Shown piece by piece: positions 1-8,860 of a DNA stretch of 64,000 nt. The DNA is taken from positions 558,001 through 622,000 of the forward strand of contig NZ_FXTC01000002.1 in the NCBI RefSeq assembly GCF_900182655.1. The letters are read 5' to 3'. The notes beneath the pieces are model-generated. The model made no database searches. It worked only from the letters and a program-made list of their open reading frames with translations, and was not told the origin of the DNA. Source of the stretch: Chryseobacterium rhizoplanae (GTDB lineage Bacteria; Bacteroidota; Bacteroidia; Flavobacteriales; Weeksellaceae). Position numbers and translations under genes: made by a program. Every line of letters begins with the position of its first letter. Position 1 is the stretch's first letter.

Positions 1-15
1 ATTTTGTAAAATTTA

Positions 16-1110
16 TTATCGGGATGCTTTTTCAAAAAGCTGAAGGATTTTTGTTTCCTCATTCTCCCAACAAAATACATCTGCAGCTTTGTTAAGTTCG
101 CTCTGATAATACAGTCTTCCTCTTTCAAGAACAAGGTTAACCGCTTTTTCAATAGTTTCAGGTTTGTGATCCGAAACAATTTCTCCTACATTGAATTGAT
201 TTCTTATCCGCTGCATCTCCGGGAAATTAATCATAACAAGCGGTACTCTGGACTGAATGTAGTCACAAACTTTATTGGGTAAAGAATAATAATAGCTGAC
301 CCCGTTATTTTCTTCAAGACTGAAACCCATATCTGCTGTTTTGGTTACTTCTCTCAGGTTTTCGGGCTTCAGTTTACCAAGGAAAAAGACTTTGTCCTGC
401 AGCTTTTCCTGAATGACAAGTTCTTCATATGCTTTTTTCTTCGGTCCGTCACCAGCGATTTTCAGAACGGCATCTTTAATATGATGCATGGCGGCAATCA
501 TTTTTTCAATTCCTCTGGACTGGTTAATGGCTCCCTGATACAGAATAATTTTAGGATGGTTTTCAGGAATTTCAGGAGCGGAAAGAATTTTTCTCGGGAT
601 ATTTCTGACAACTACCGGATTGACATTATATTTTTCGTGAAACCATTCAGCGTAGCTTTCACTTTCTGTCATCATAAATTTCACATGAGGAACCAGCTTT
701 CTTTCCAGCACCCTCCAGAATTTTTGTGAAAACCTTTTTTGTACCGATGGCATTTCCGTGAAAATTTCATGACTGTCAAAGACCAATGGGATGTTCAGTT
801 TTTTGGCAATGAGATAATTTGGCAGAAGTGCATCAATATCATTGGCATGAAGGATAGTATCTTTGTCAGCTTTTTTCTTAAGTTCATGGTATAATTTCCA
901 GTTGAACTCAAAATAAGCTGTCTTTAGGCTTTTTGACGAAAGTCCAATTCTTGAAAAAGGATAAGGACGTTCCATTTTCTCATTTCCTTCCCAATCGTTT
1001 CCGATCAGTTCAATGGGATATCCGTTGTCAAAAAGGGTTTTGCATACCTTCTCTATTCGCTGATCGGTATACAAACTGCTAAAGGCAGACACTAGTATTT
1101 TTTTCTTCAT
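16..1110 (-). CDS. Glycosyltransferase, GT4-like (GT-B fold)
   Basis: A 364-residue protein with the two-Rossmann architecture of GT-B enzymes. The N-terminal half begins with a beta strand (MKKKILVSAFS) typical of the acceptor domain. The C-terminal half has the nucleotide-sugar-binding features of family 4: LYQGAINQSRGIE, AGDGPKKKAYEEL, and an acidic/aromatic stretch ending in LPNKVCDYIQSRVPLV. It should transfer a sugar from an NDP-sugar to a surface polysaccharide or glycolipid; the acceptor cannot be read from sequence. The frame is open further upstream, but I chose the ATG at 1110. It overlaps the stop of the upstream small membrane gene by one base (TAATG), which suggests translational coupling. 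Confidence 0.85.
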   Translation of the reverse strand: MKKKILVSAFSSLYTDQRIEKVCKTLFDNGYPIELIGNDWEGNEKMERPYPFSRIGLSSKSLKTAYFEFNWKLYHELKKKADKDTILHANDIDALLPNYLIAKKLNIPLVFDSHEIFTEMPSVQKRFSQKFWRVLERKLVPHVKFMMTESESYAEWFHEKYNVNPVVVRNIPRKILSAPEIPENHPKIILYQGAINQSRGIEKMIAAMHHIKDAVLKIAGDGPKKKAYEELVIQEKLQDKVFFLGKLKPENLREVTKTADMGFSLEENNGVSYYYSLPNKVCDYIQSRVPLVMINFPEMQRIRNQFNVGEIVSDHKPETIEKAVNLVLERGRLYYQSELNKAADVFCWENEETKILQLFEKASR

Positions 1111-1334
1111 TAATTTTTCTTGTCTAATATTAAATAATAGATCTGAATGAAACAAATGAGCCCGTTTGGAATGATAACCGGCCAAAGCATTCCATTGAAG
1201 ATACCATAAATGACAAAACAAATACAGCCGATCATGTTGACTACTCTTATTTTTCTTACATCTTTCAGTATGAAACTCAATACGATAAAAAGAGATGCAG
1301 AATAGCCGACATAGGTGGTAATTTCAGTATTCAT
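1110..1334 (-). CDS. Small three-TM membrane protein, PQ-loop/SemiSWEET- or YgjV-like
   Basis: A 74-residue, almost wholly hydrophobic protein with three predicted transmembrane helices (about residues 7-24, 31-48 and 50-69). The length, three-helix layout and a proline/asparagine turn (WPVIIPNGL) before the last helix resemble half-transporters of the SemiSWEET/PQ-loop group and the YgjV-type inner membrane proteins. The family assignment is tentative. It is the first gene of a two-gene unit and its stop overlaps the glycosyltransferase start, so the two are probably co-translated. A role in sugar handling is only inferred from that pairing. Confidence 0.65.
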   Translation of the reverse strand: MNTEITTYVGYSASLFIVLSFILKDVRKIRVVNMIGCICFVIYGIFNGMLWPVIIPNGLICFIQIYYLILDKKN

Positions 1335-1485
1335 GGGGAAAATTTAAGGATAACAAACTTAATCATTTTCAATAAGATAATAAAATTTTTTCTGCCATAA
1401 AGTCATTAATTGATTTTTGGTAAAATATTTGTAATTTAGATAATGAATAAAAGGTAATGTTGCCTTTGTTCTAATGAGATATATT

Positions 1486-4023
1486 ATGGATTATAAGTTT
1501 TCACAAGGTTTGAGCCAGGTGTTCAAACAAAGCAAAAGCGAAGCTAAACGGCTGAAAAGTGAATTTCTTAATACAGAACATCTACTTTTAGGTATTATAA
1601 AAACGGAAAACTCTGCAAAAGAAATCCTTCAAAACCTTAATGCGGATTTAACACAAATCAGAAGAAAAATTGAAACTTTAAATACAGCAAGTCTAAATCC
1701 TATTTCTGAGGAGGTTACCAATATTTCTTTCACCAAGATGGCAGATCATGCCATTAAGCGTGCGGAGTTAGAATGCCGACAATATAAAAGCAATGAAATT
1801 AATACCGTTCACCTGCTTTTAGGTATTCTTTATAAATATGAGGACCCTACTTCAAATATTCTGGGAGCTTATGACATCGACTATGAAGGAGTTTCAAGAG
1901 AATACCAGACTATGCTTAAAAATTCAGGCCAGTCTCCACAGATGAGTGCTTATGACGATGATGATGAGAGAGAAGAATTTGAGCAAATGAGAAAGCCTAC
2001 AGGAAATCTAGGTTCTGCAAAAAGTAAAACGCCTACTTTGGATAACTTTGGTAGAGACCTTACTTCTTTGGCAAGGGATGGAAAACTGGACCCGGTAATC
2101 GGCCGTGAAAAAGAAATTGAGAGAGTTTCTCAGATCTTATCACGTAGAAAGAAAAACAACCCTCTTCTTATCGGAGAGCCGGGAGTTGGTAAATCTGCCA
2201 TTGCTGAAGGTTTAGCATTAAGAATTCAACAGAAAAAAGTGTCAAGAGTTCTTTATGGAAAACGTGTGATCACTCTGGATCTGGCAAGTTTAGTCGCCGG
2301 AACTAAATACCGTGGTCAGTTTGAAGAAAGAATGAAGGCGATCATGACAGAGCTGGAAAAAAACAGAGATGTCATCTTATTTATTGATGAGCTTCATACA
2401 ATTGTAGGAGCAGGAAGTTCTACTGGAAGTTTAGATGCTTCCAATATGTTCAAACCTGCTTTGGCAAGAGGTGAAATTCAATGCATCGGGGCAACGACTC
2501 TGGATGAATACCGTCAGTATATTGAGAAAGACGGTGCTTTAGAAAGAAGATTCCAGAAAGTAATGGTGGAGCCTACTTCTATTGATGAAACCATTCAGAT
2601 TCTGAACCAGATCAAAGATAAGTATGAAGAGCACCACAATGTAATTTATACTCCTGAAGCCATCACTGCGTGTGTGAATCTGACATCAAGATATATTACA
2701 GACCGTTTCTTACCGGACAAAGCTATTGATGCAATGGACGAAGCCGGATCCCGTGTTTACATCAAGAACATGAAAGTTCCTACCGAAATCATTGATTTTG
2801 AAAAGAAAATCGAAGATATTAAAGAACTGAAACAGAAAGCTGTAAAAGCTCAGGATTACCTTGAGGCAAGAAAGCTTAAAGATGAGGAGGAACGTCTTCA
2901 GATGGAACTAAATTCAGCCCAGGAAAAATGGGATAAAGATGTAAAGGAGAAAAAAGAAACCGTAACGGAAGAAAATGTAGCAGAAGTGGTTTCTATGATG
3001 AGTGGAGTTCCAGTAACGAAAGTTGGCAAGAACGAGCTTGATAAGCTTGCCCAGATGGATGAAAAACTGAACGGAAAAGTAATTGGTCAGGAAGATGCTG
3101 TGAAAAAGGTTGTGAAAGCAATTCAAAGAAACAGAGCAGGTCTTAAAGATCCAAACCGTCCTATCGGTACATTTATTTTCCTTGGAACAACCGGGGTTGG
3201 TAAAACCGAGCTTGCTAAAGTAATGGCGAGAGAATTATTTGAATCCGACGAGTCTCTGATCAGAATTGACATGAGTGAATACATGGAGAAATTCGCCGTA
3301 TCAAGATTAGTAGGTGCGCCTCCGGGATACGTAGGATATGAAGAAGGTGGTCAGCTGACTGAAGCGGTAAGAAGAAAACCTTATGCTGTGGTTCTTTTGG
3401 ATGAGATTGAAAAAGCTCACCCGGATGTATTCAATATTCTGTTGCAGATCCTTGATGAAGGACACGTTACAGACAGCTTAGGCAGAAAAATCGACTTCAG
3501 AAATACGATTATCATTCTTACTTCCAATATCGGAACCAGAGATCTTAAAGACTTTGGAGATGGTGTAGGATTCGGAACTTCAGCTAAAAAGACAAGCTCA
3601 GATACAAGAGCGAGAAGCACTATTGAAAGTGCCCTTAAGAAAGCATTTGCTCCTGAATTCTTAAACAGAATTGATGACATTGTGATCTTCAACTCTCTTG
3701 TTCAGGATGATATCAAGAAAATCATTGATATTGAATTGAACAAATTGTATGGCAGACTTGAAAAATTAGGATATAAAGTTGACTTAACTGAAGATGCTAA
3801 AAACTTCATTTCTGAAAAAGGATGGGATAAAGACTTCGGTGCAAGACCATTGAAACGTGCCATCCAGAAATACATTGAAGACTTATTGGCAGAAATGCTG
3901 GTAAACAAGCAATTGAATGAAGGAGAAACCGTAGTTCTTGACCTTAATGAGGCTAAAGACGGACTGATTGGAAAAACGCAGAAGGCGAAAAAATCAGCTG
4001 CTGAGAAATCTTCTCAGTCTTAA
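1486..4023 (+). CDS. clpC: ATP-dependent Clp protease ATPase subunit ClpC
   Basis: A Hsp100 unfoldase of about 845 residues that feeds proteins to ClpP. Reading from the N-terminus it has two Clp_N repeats (about 1-145), an acidic linker, a first AAA+ module with Walker A GEPGVGKSA near residue 230 and Walker B LFIDELHT, a UVR-like coiled-coil insert (IEDIKELKQKAVKAQDYLEARKL region), a second AAA+ module with GTTGVGKTE near residue 567 and the VVLLDEIEKAHPDVF motif, and the D2-small domain. The UVR insert and the short middle domain distinguish ClpC from ClpB. An in-frame ATG lies four codons upstream at 1474. I prefer 1486 because relatives begin MDYKFSQGL. The gene is monocistronic and is followed directly by a strong hairpin. 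Confidence 0.95.
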   Translation: MDYKFSQGLSQVFKQSKSEAKRLKSEFLNTEHLLLGIIKTENSAKEILQNLNADLTQIRRKIETLNTASLNPISEEVTNISFTKMADHAIKRAELECRQYKSNEINTVHLLLGILYKYEDPTSNILGAYDIDYEGVSREYQTMLKNSGQSPQMSAYDDDDEREEFEQMRKPTGNLGSAKSKTPTLDNFGRDLTSLARDGKLDPVIGREKEIERVSQILSRRKKNNPLLIGEPGVGKSAIAEGLALRIQQKKVSRVLYGKRVITLDLASLVAGTKYRGQFEERMKAIMTELEKNRDVILFIDELHTIVGAGSSTGSLDASNMFKPALARGEIQCIGATTLDEYRQYIEKDGALERRFQKVMVEPTSIDETIQILNQIKDKYEEHHNVIYTPEAITACVNLTSRYITDRFLPDKAIDAMDEAGSRVYIKNMKVPTEIIDFEKKIEDIKELKQKAVKAQDYLEARKLKDEEERLQMELNSAQEKWDKDVKEKKETVTEENVAEVVSMMSGVPVTKVGKNELDKLAQMDEKLNGKVIGQEDAVKKVVKAIQRNRAGLKDPNRPIGTFIFLGTTGVGKTELAKVMARELFESDESLIRIDMSEYMEKFAVSRLVGAPPGYVGYEEGGQLTEAVRRKPYAVVLLDEIEKAHPDVFNILLQILDEGHVTDSLGRKIDFRNTIIILTSNIGTRDLKDFGDGVGFGTSAKKTSSDTRARSTIESALKKAFAPEFLNRIDDIVIFNSLVQDDIKKIIDIELNKLYGRLEKLGYKVDLTEDAKNFISEKGWDKDFGARPLKRAIQKYIEDLLAEMLVNKQLNEGETVVLDLNEAKDGLIGKTQKAKKSAAEKSSQS

Positions 4024-4050
4024 TTGAATAAATAATTTAATTTCAATAGA

Positions 4051-4082
4051 AAAGCACCGGAATTTTTCCGGTGCTTTTTGTT
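4051..4082 (+). terminator. Rho-independent terminator of clpC
   Basis: The inverted repeat AAAAGCACCGG / CCGGTGCTTTT with a short AT loop is followed by a T run. It lies 27 bases after the clpC stop codon. Confidence 0.9.
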
Positions 4083-4089
4083 TTATAAG

Positions 4090-4224
4090 TTTTTGGCTAA
4101 AGCCAATTATATTGAATATTGTATTGAACTCCAAATACCTTTGTGGCTTAACGTTATAAGGTTTGGCTGAAGCCTAATGAATGTTGTTCTTTTGATTAAA
4201 CGGGCTAAAGCCCGTTCCTATTGA
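4090..4224 (-). repeat. REP-like cluster of GGCTNNAGCC palindromes, copy 1
   Basis: Three short palindromes sit in a row in this spacer: TTGGCTAAAGCCAA at 4093-4106, TTGGCTGAAGCC at 4163-4174, and AACGGGCTAAAGCCCGTT at 4199-4216. The last one plus its flank TCCTATTGA recurs in inverted orientation at 63682-63707 with a single mismatch. This marks a dispersed extragenic repeat family. No open reading frame is present. Confidence 0.75.
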
Positions 4225-4235
4225 TAAATCAGGCA

Positions 4236-4763
4236 TTAAAGTCCCACCACAAATCCGATATTCGGGATCAGGCCGCTTGAAAACACACTGGAATTCTGTT
4301 TCCAGAGTACATTATACATTAATCCAAGCTGCATAAAAGAATTATTCCCGATTCTTTGCATATATCCTCCTCCAAGATACAATGCATTTTCTTCTGTATT
4401 GTATTTATAATCATAGTATTTATCTTTATAATCAACAAAATAATGCTGATAGTTTGCCCCCACATAAAATGATCGGGCAAAATAATAATTCACAAAGGGT
4501 CCTACTCCAAACATGGTAGATTTATAATAGTCGGAAGTCTGCCAGGATACACTTCCTATAACTCCTGCTTCAAGATCATCCGTAAGCCTGTAACCCACTC
4601 TTGGGGAAGCAGACAGATTAAAAGCACTGTTACTCCCGAATCCTAATCCGATTCCTCCTCCAAATGTCCATTTGCTGTTTTCCTGCACCGGAGTTCCTAC
4701 TGAAACCTGGGAAAACACTGACCCTGAGATGATCAGCATCATTGAAATAATAATTTTTTTCAT
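4236..4763 (-). CDS. Outer-membrane beta-barrel protein
   Basis: A 175-residue protein with a clear signal peptide (hydrophobic residues 3-16, cleavage near VFS-Q). The mature part consists of alternating aromatic/polar strands rich in glycine and tyrosine (FGGGIGLGFG, YFARSFYVGANYQHYF, NALYLGGGYMQRIG). It ends in a strand resembling a C-terminal beta-signal. This pattern fits the eight-stranded OmpA/OmpX-like or porin-family barrels common in flavobacteria. No enzymatic motif is seen. It stands alone on the minus strand between a repeat cluster and the divergent mnmA gene. The cargo or partner is unknown. Confidence 0.8.
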   Translation of the reverse strand: MKKIIISMMLIISGSVFSQVSVGTPVQENSKWTFGGGIGLGFGSNSAFNLSASPRVGYRLTDDLEAGVIGSVSWQTSDYYKSTMFGVGPFVNYYFARSFYVGANYQHYFVDYKDKYYDYKYNTEENALYLGGGYMQRIGNNSFMQLGLMYNVLWKQNSSVFSSGLIPNIGFVVGL

Positions 4764-4953
4764 ATGTAGATATATTTTGTTGTGATGATATTATATGCTT
4801 CTATCTTTGTTAATAGTACGCTATAAGGGCAATTACGATTAACATCGTTTTTATCAATGTTTAAAATTATGGTTTTTTTACGACATTATTAATTGTACTT
4901 TTGCCGCATCAAACTAAGAACTCCCGTTAAGAGTTTCGTAAAATTGAAATACA

Positions 4954-6141
4954 ATGAAAGTAGTAGTAGGCCTCTCCGGAGGTGTAGATTCTAGTGTTAC
5001 AGCATATTTGCTGCAGCAGCAAGGCCATGAAGTAGTGGCTTTATTCATGAGAAACTGGAACGATGCTTCCGTAACATTAGAAGATGAATGTCCCTGGATT
5101 GAGGACAGTAATGATGCCCTTATGGTGGCACAAAAGCTTGGAATTCCTTTCCAGGTGATCGATATGAGTGACCTTTATAAGGAACGTATTGTTGATTATA
5201 TGTTTGCCGAATACGAAAAAGGAAGAACTCCCAACCCGGATGTATTGTGTAACAGAGAAGTAAAATTCGACGTATTTATGAAGACGGCGATGTCTTTGGG
5301 TGCAGATAAGGTAGCAACCGGACATTATGCAAGAGTAAACTCTACTTTTGACGAGAACGGGAAAGAAATTTTCCATCTTCTTGCCGGAAAAGACAACAAT
5401 AAAGATCAGTCTTATTTCCTTTGTCAGCTGAGCCAGGATCAACTTTCAAAAGCATTATTCCCTATCGGTGAACTTACAAAACCTCAGGTAAGAGAAATCG
5501 CAAAGGAGATCGGATTGGTAACCGCTGATAAAAAAGATTCTCAGGGATTGTGTTTTATCGGGAAAGTGAGCCTGCCGCAGTTTTTACAGCAGCAATTAAA
5601 ACCTAATGAAGGAGAAATTGTAGAAATTTTCAAAGATTCACCTTTATTTTCGGAAGAAAAACCTGAGTTCGCTTCTAAAGAAGAAGAACTTGAGTTTTTA
5701 TCCAGAAAAATCAATTATAAAAAATCTGACGGAAAAGTAATCGGGAAACATCAGGGAGCCCAGTTTTTTACCATCGGACAAAGCCGCGGCCTTGGAATAG
5801 GCGGGCACAAAGAAAGCTGCTTTATCATCTCAAGGGAGATGGAAAACAATATCATTTTCGTGGGAGAAGGAAGTCATTTCCCTGGTCTTCACAAAAAAGC
5901 ACTGAAAATTGATAATTCTGAACTGCACTGGGTTCGTGAAGATATGAAACTTCAGAATGGAGAAGCTATGGAAGTAATGGCCAGATTCCGATACAGACAG
6001 TCTCTACAGAAAGCCACTTTGTATCAGTTTGAAAGTGCATTATATATTGAGTTTGATGAACTTCAGTCTGCTATTGCGGAAGGACAGTTTGCTGCCTGGT
6101 ATATTGATGATGAACTTATCGGAAGCGGTGTGATTGCGTAA
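4954..6141 (+). CDS. mnmA: tRNA-specific 2-thiouridylase MnmA
   Basis: A 395-residue enzyme that thiolates U34 of the tRNAs for Lys, Glu and Gln using sulfur relayed from cysteine desulfurase. The PP-loop SGGVDSS is at residues 8-14. The two catalytic cysteines are visible as C99 in [11 protein letters not shown] and C200 in [11 protein letters not shown]. The C-terminal beta-barrel region begins near residue 250 ([22 protein letters not shown]). A TACTTTTG element at 4896-4903 matches the Bacteroidota -7 consensus 50 bases before the start. The companion modification gene mnmG lies far away in this window, at 38.9 kb. The gene is complete and the assignment is secure. Confidence 0.96.
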   Translation: MKVVVGLSGGVDSSVTAYLLQQQGHEVVALFMRNWNDASVTLEDECPWIEDSNDALMVAQKLGIPFQVIDMSDLYKERIVDYMFAEYEKGRTPNPDVLCNREVKFDVFMKTAMSLGADKVATGHYARVNSTFDENGKEIFHLLAGKDNNKDQSYFLCQLSQDQLSKALFPIGELTKPQVREIAKEIGLVTADKKDSQGLCFIGKVSLPQFLQQQLKPNEGEIVEIFKDSPLFSEEKPEFASKEEELEFLSRKINYKKSDGKVIGKHQGAQFFTIGQSRGLGIGGHKESCFIISREMENNIIFVGEGSHFPGLHKKALKIDNSELHWVREDMKLQNGEAMEVMARFRYRQSLQKATLYQFESALYIEFDELQSAIAEGQFAAWYIDDELIGSGVIA

Positions 6142-6271
6142 GGGATGTGAGGTTCGCGTTTCGGGATTGTGGAATTAGATATCGGAAATTTTAAAATAAA
6201 ATATTTTTAAATTTTCTGTAACGTTTTTTTAGTTGTCTTACTTACTGAGTAAATAACAATAAAAAATTACT

Positions 6272-6472
6272 ATGAAAACAACTACAAGAAACCGCTATGC
6301 TTATGCAAATAATATCCTGATCACAATTGTATCTGCAGTTTTTGGCTATAATTTCTATCAGTCAATTGTATATCCGGAAAAGTCAAATATCGCTATCAGC
6401 CTTATTTTGGTGGTAATTACCTCCGTTATGGTTCGAAAATATGGCTACAGCCCTATAAAAGAAAAAAAGTAA
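6272..6472 (+). CDS. Small two-TM protein, unknown function
   Basis: A 66-residue protein with two hydrophobic helices (about residues 14-33 and 41-57), a basic N-terminus and a lysine-rich C-terminus. That composition suggests an inner-membrane hairpin with both ends in the cytoplasm. It has its own spacer of 130 bases and is followed by a hairpin terminator, so it appears to be an independent transcription unit. I do not recognise the family. The supported starts, codon use and flanking terminator make a real gene likely. Confidence 0.6.
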   Translation: MKTTTRNRYAYANNILITIVSAVFGYNFYQSIVYPEKSNIAISLILVVITSVMVRKYGYSPIKEKK

Positions 6473-6498
6473 GAGATTTGATCTCAATACCTTATTAT

Positions 6499-6535
6499 AA
6501 AGCCCGGAACAGTTTTGTTTCGGGTTTCTTTTTTA
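6499..6535 (+). terminator. Terminator after the small membrane gene
   Basis: A GC-rich stem (AAGCCCG paired with CGGGTTT) with an AT loop is followed by a run of T residues. Confidence 0.7.
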
Positions 6536-6543
6536 TGAAACAA

Positions 6544-6894
6544 TTACTTTATCTTTTTGTTGATATGGCTCATGATAAGAAACACTGACACAATACATTC
6601 CAGAATTAAAATCATAATGAGAAATCCAACGGGCTTTCCCAACATGATTCCTCTTATCAGCTTTACAGTTCCCAGTAAAAAAATGAAGCCTGTGAAATAC
6701 AATGTAATTTTCGAAATGGCTTCTCTCAAGGAATTTAAAATAAAAACTGAAGCATAGAATCCGAGAACCAGGATGAAATAAAATTTCAGAAAATCCGGTC
6801 CTTTAATAATAATGGGATTCAATGTCTGACAGGCTGCCATAAGCCACATAAAGCTTACTACAACAGGAGCTAAGTGAATGATTAGCTTTTTCAT
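6544..6894 (-). CDS. Four-TM membrane protein, unknown, partner of the Gly/Cys-tailed protein
   Basis: A 116-residue protein with four hydrophobic helices (roughly 7-22, 34-53, 60-78 and 88-108) separated by short charged loops. I placed the start at the ATG at 6894 (MKKLIIHLAP). The longer open frame upstream is only the antisense-like reading of the neighbour's glycine/cysteine-coding tail. It starts 13 bases after the stop of the Gly/Cys-tailed gene and is probably co-transcribed with it. The family is not recognised. Its context suggests a membrane partner of that protein. Confidence 0.7.
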   Translation of the reverse strand: MKKLIIHLAPVVVSFMWLMAACQTLNPIIIKGPDFLKFYFILVLGFYASVFILNSLREAISKITLYFTGFIFLLGTVKLIRGIMLGKPVGFLIMILILECIVSVFLIMSHINKKIK

Positions 6895-6907
6895 ATTGAT
6901 TATTTTT

Positions 6908-7639
6908 TTATCCTCCACATCCCCCACAACCACCGCAGCCTCCGCCACAACCACCTCCACAGCTTGATCCTCCACAGCTTCCGCCACCTCCTCCATCACT
7001 GCTTTGCTTATCCTTTCTATTGGGATCAGAGATTTCACGATCCCCGATGATTGAGGTTATTGTCCCCAGAATAAAAATAATGGCAAAAACCACTGCTGTG
7101 ACCAACAATCCAGTGAAACCACCTCCTTCTGTGCAGGAGAACAGCAGCAGTAAAATAAAGATCGGAGCAAAAAAGGCCATCTTTCTCATCCAGCGCTTTA
7201 CTTTAGATTCTTTCTTTTTCCCTTTCCAGATTTCTTCAGGTGCTTCCTGCTGAAATATGTTTCTGTAACCAGACAGAGTATCTTCAAACCAGTTCTCATG
7301 TTTCACTCTTTCTGTGTTTCCACCCTGAGAAGGATAATGATGAAGTGCCCTTTTTAAAATATTCGGGCAGAACTCTTCCCAATAATTCTGGGTATAGATC
7401 AGATGCATATGCCATACTTTATCCACTATTTCGCTGGGAGAAGCTCCATGAGGAAGAATGCAGCAGAGATAGACAAACTTTTTATATTCTTCAATTGCTT
7501 TTTTTGCGAAATCAAGGCTCCAGTTTTCTTCTTTTGCAAGCTTTTTTGAAAAAGGAAAAGCAGCGCCGGGAGCATCCAGAGAAAATCCCTGTATACGGTT
7601 CCAGAGGGATTCATCTTTTAATAACATTCTTGTTTCCAT
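6908..7639 (-). CDS. GRDP-like membrane protein with Gly/Cys-rich C-terminal tail
   Basis: A 243-residue protein with three parts. Residues 1-140 form a soluble domain containing the motif VDKVWHMHLIYTQNYWEEFC, which resembles the W-H-x-H signature of glycine-rich-domain (GRDP-like) proteins. Residues about 152-200 hold two transmembrane helices around a short SCTEGGG loop. The last 30 or so residues are almost pure glycine and cysteine in CGG repeats, with eight cysteines. Such tails recall those of the TIGR04222-type membrane proteins. I chose the ATG at 7639 because it precedes the conserved region and gives a normal length. Function is unknown; metal or disulfide chemistry in the tail is speculation. 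Confidence 0.75.
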   Translation of the reverse strand: METRMLLKDESLWNRIQGFSLDAPGAAFPFSKKLAKEENWSLDFAKKAIEEYKKFVYLCCILPHGASPSEIVDKVWHMHLIYTQNYWEEFCPNILKRALHHYPSQGGNTERVKHENWFEDTLSGYRNIFQQEAPEEIWKGKKKESKVKRWMRKMAFFAPIFILLLLFSCTEGGGFTGLLVTAVVFAIIFILGTITSIIGDREISDPNRKDKQSSDGGGGGSCGGSSCGGGCGGGCGGCGGCGG

Positions 7640-7778
7640 TGTTTTAAATTTTGTTTTTCTATTCAAATATCAATGGATTTTAAAATATAAAAGTCCCTCA
7701 AAAGTCTTTTTTAGTTTGATAAAAATCTTAAATTAGTCTTATAAAACTAAAATTAATCTGACCCTAAAAAATAAACAG

Positions 7779-8675
7779 ATGAAAAAGGAAGATATACTGC
7801 ATCTTGAAAAGCTGATGAATTTCTTAAGCCGTCACTTTTTAAAGAAAAATCACTGGGAAGATGTCACCAAAACAGAATGGTCTTACATCAGTGCAGAACT
7901 CAATGATCTCATTATCAACGATTACTCAGAGAAAGAAATAAAAAAAGAACCGGATCTTCTGGGAAGCAATTACCTGTATGAACACCTGATCATCAATAAA
8001 CTAAAAAAATTCAGGCAGAATGAAAATGCTGTTCTCAGCAGGCCCAATCTTGCAAAATTGAGTCATATTGTCAAAGTTCTGGGCTACTCCAATTATATAG
8101 ACTTCATCAATTCTACTACGGAATCTTTCAATTTTAATGATCTCAGGATTGAGATGAATAATGTAACCCTGAATACGACTCTTTTAGATCGTCTGGTGGG
8201 CTGTTGGTATTCTTATAACAGAAATCTACCTGACAATCCTTTAATGGCAAAAGAAGACCGCATATGGCGATCTGCAATGGAAATTTATAAGTCAGAAACA
8301 ACCGGAGAGTATTTTATCGAACGAAGCGGTGGTGACCAGCATAAATACTTTGGCAAGGTAACCGCATATTCAGATTATGTTTTCATCATCATGAACAGTA
8401 ATACTTTTATCCGTCAGCGGCATTTTATCTCAAGAATAAAAGACATTAAAGAAAAACTTAAGAATCCGGACTATAAACTCCACGAAATCCATTTCATAAG
8501 CACCTGCATCAGCTTCAATCAGGAACCGATAGCTTTGTTTGAAATCTTCAGGAAAGCAGACAGAAAGAACTTTATTTCCGACTCCATCAGCTTCCCCATT
8601 GACAGCGATGAAATTCCGGAATCTATCCTTAAACAGCTTGAAGACACTGAATCTAACAGAATAGATTACAGATAA
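7779..8675 (+). CDS. Uncharacterised protein, 298 residues
   Basis: A soluble, charged protein without signal peptide or transmembrane segment. The N-terminal half (about 1-125) looks all-helical (HLEKLMNFLSRHFLKKNHW, and LSHIVKVLGYSNYIDFINSTTESFNF). The C-terminal half (about 135-275) looks like a mixed or beta-rich sensor-like domain beginning LVGCWYSYNRN, with a hydrophobic core strand YVFIIMNSNTF. I do not recognise the family and see no catalytic motif. It is divergent from the Gly/Cys-tailed gene and ahead of the hydrolase-like gene on the same strand, separated from it by 185 bases. A regulatory or effector role is possible but unsupported. Confidence 0.7.
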   Translation: MKKEDILHLEKLMNFLSRHFLKKNHWEDVTKTEWSYISAELNDLIINDYSEKEIKKEPDLLGSNYLYEHLIINKLKKFRQNENAVLSRPNLAKLSHIVKVLGYSNYIDFINSTTESFNFNDLRIEMNNVTLNTTLLDRLVGCWYSYNRNLPDNPLMAKEDRIWRSAMEIYKSETTGEYFIERSGGDQHKYFGKVTAYSDYVFIIMNSNTFIRQRHFISRIKDIKEKLKNPDYKLHEIHFISTCISFNQEPIALFEIFRKADRKNFISDSISFPIDSDEIPESILKQLEDTESNRIDYR

Positions 8676-8860
8676 TTACCCCCTTTAAAATAAAAAATTA
8701 AGTAGATGGTTTCTTGCCATGTAGACATCTGTTGCCTCGGAATAATACTGTTCAGATCTTTCTTATGTCTAGAATATATTTAACTCTTAAAAATCAACCT
8801 ATTACAATAATAATTTTCTAAATTGATAGTTCTAAATATGAACCCTTCAGTTATCTTGCT

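Noticed and set aside
6895..7038. Long N-terminal extension of the four-TM protein rich in A, E and V
   Set aside because: It is merely another-frame translation of the Gly/Cys-coding tail of the upstream gene. The internal ATG at 6894 follows that gene directly.
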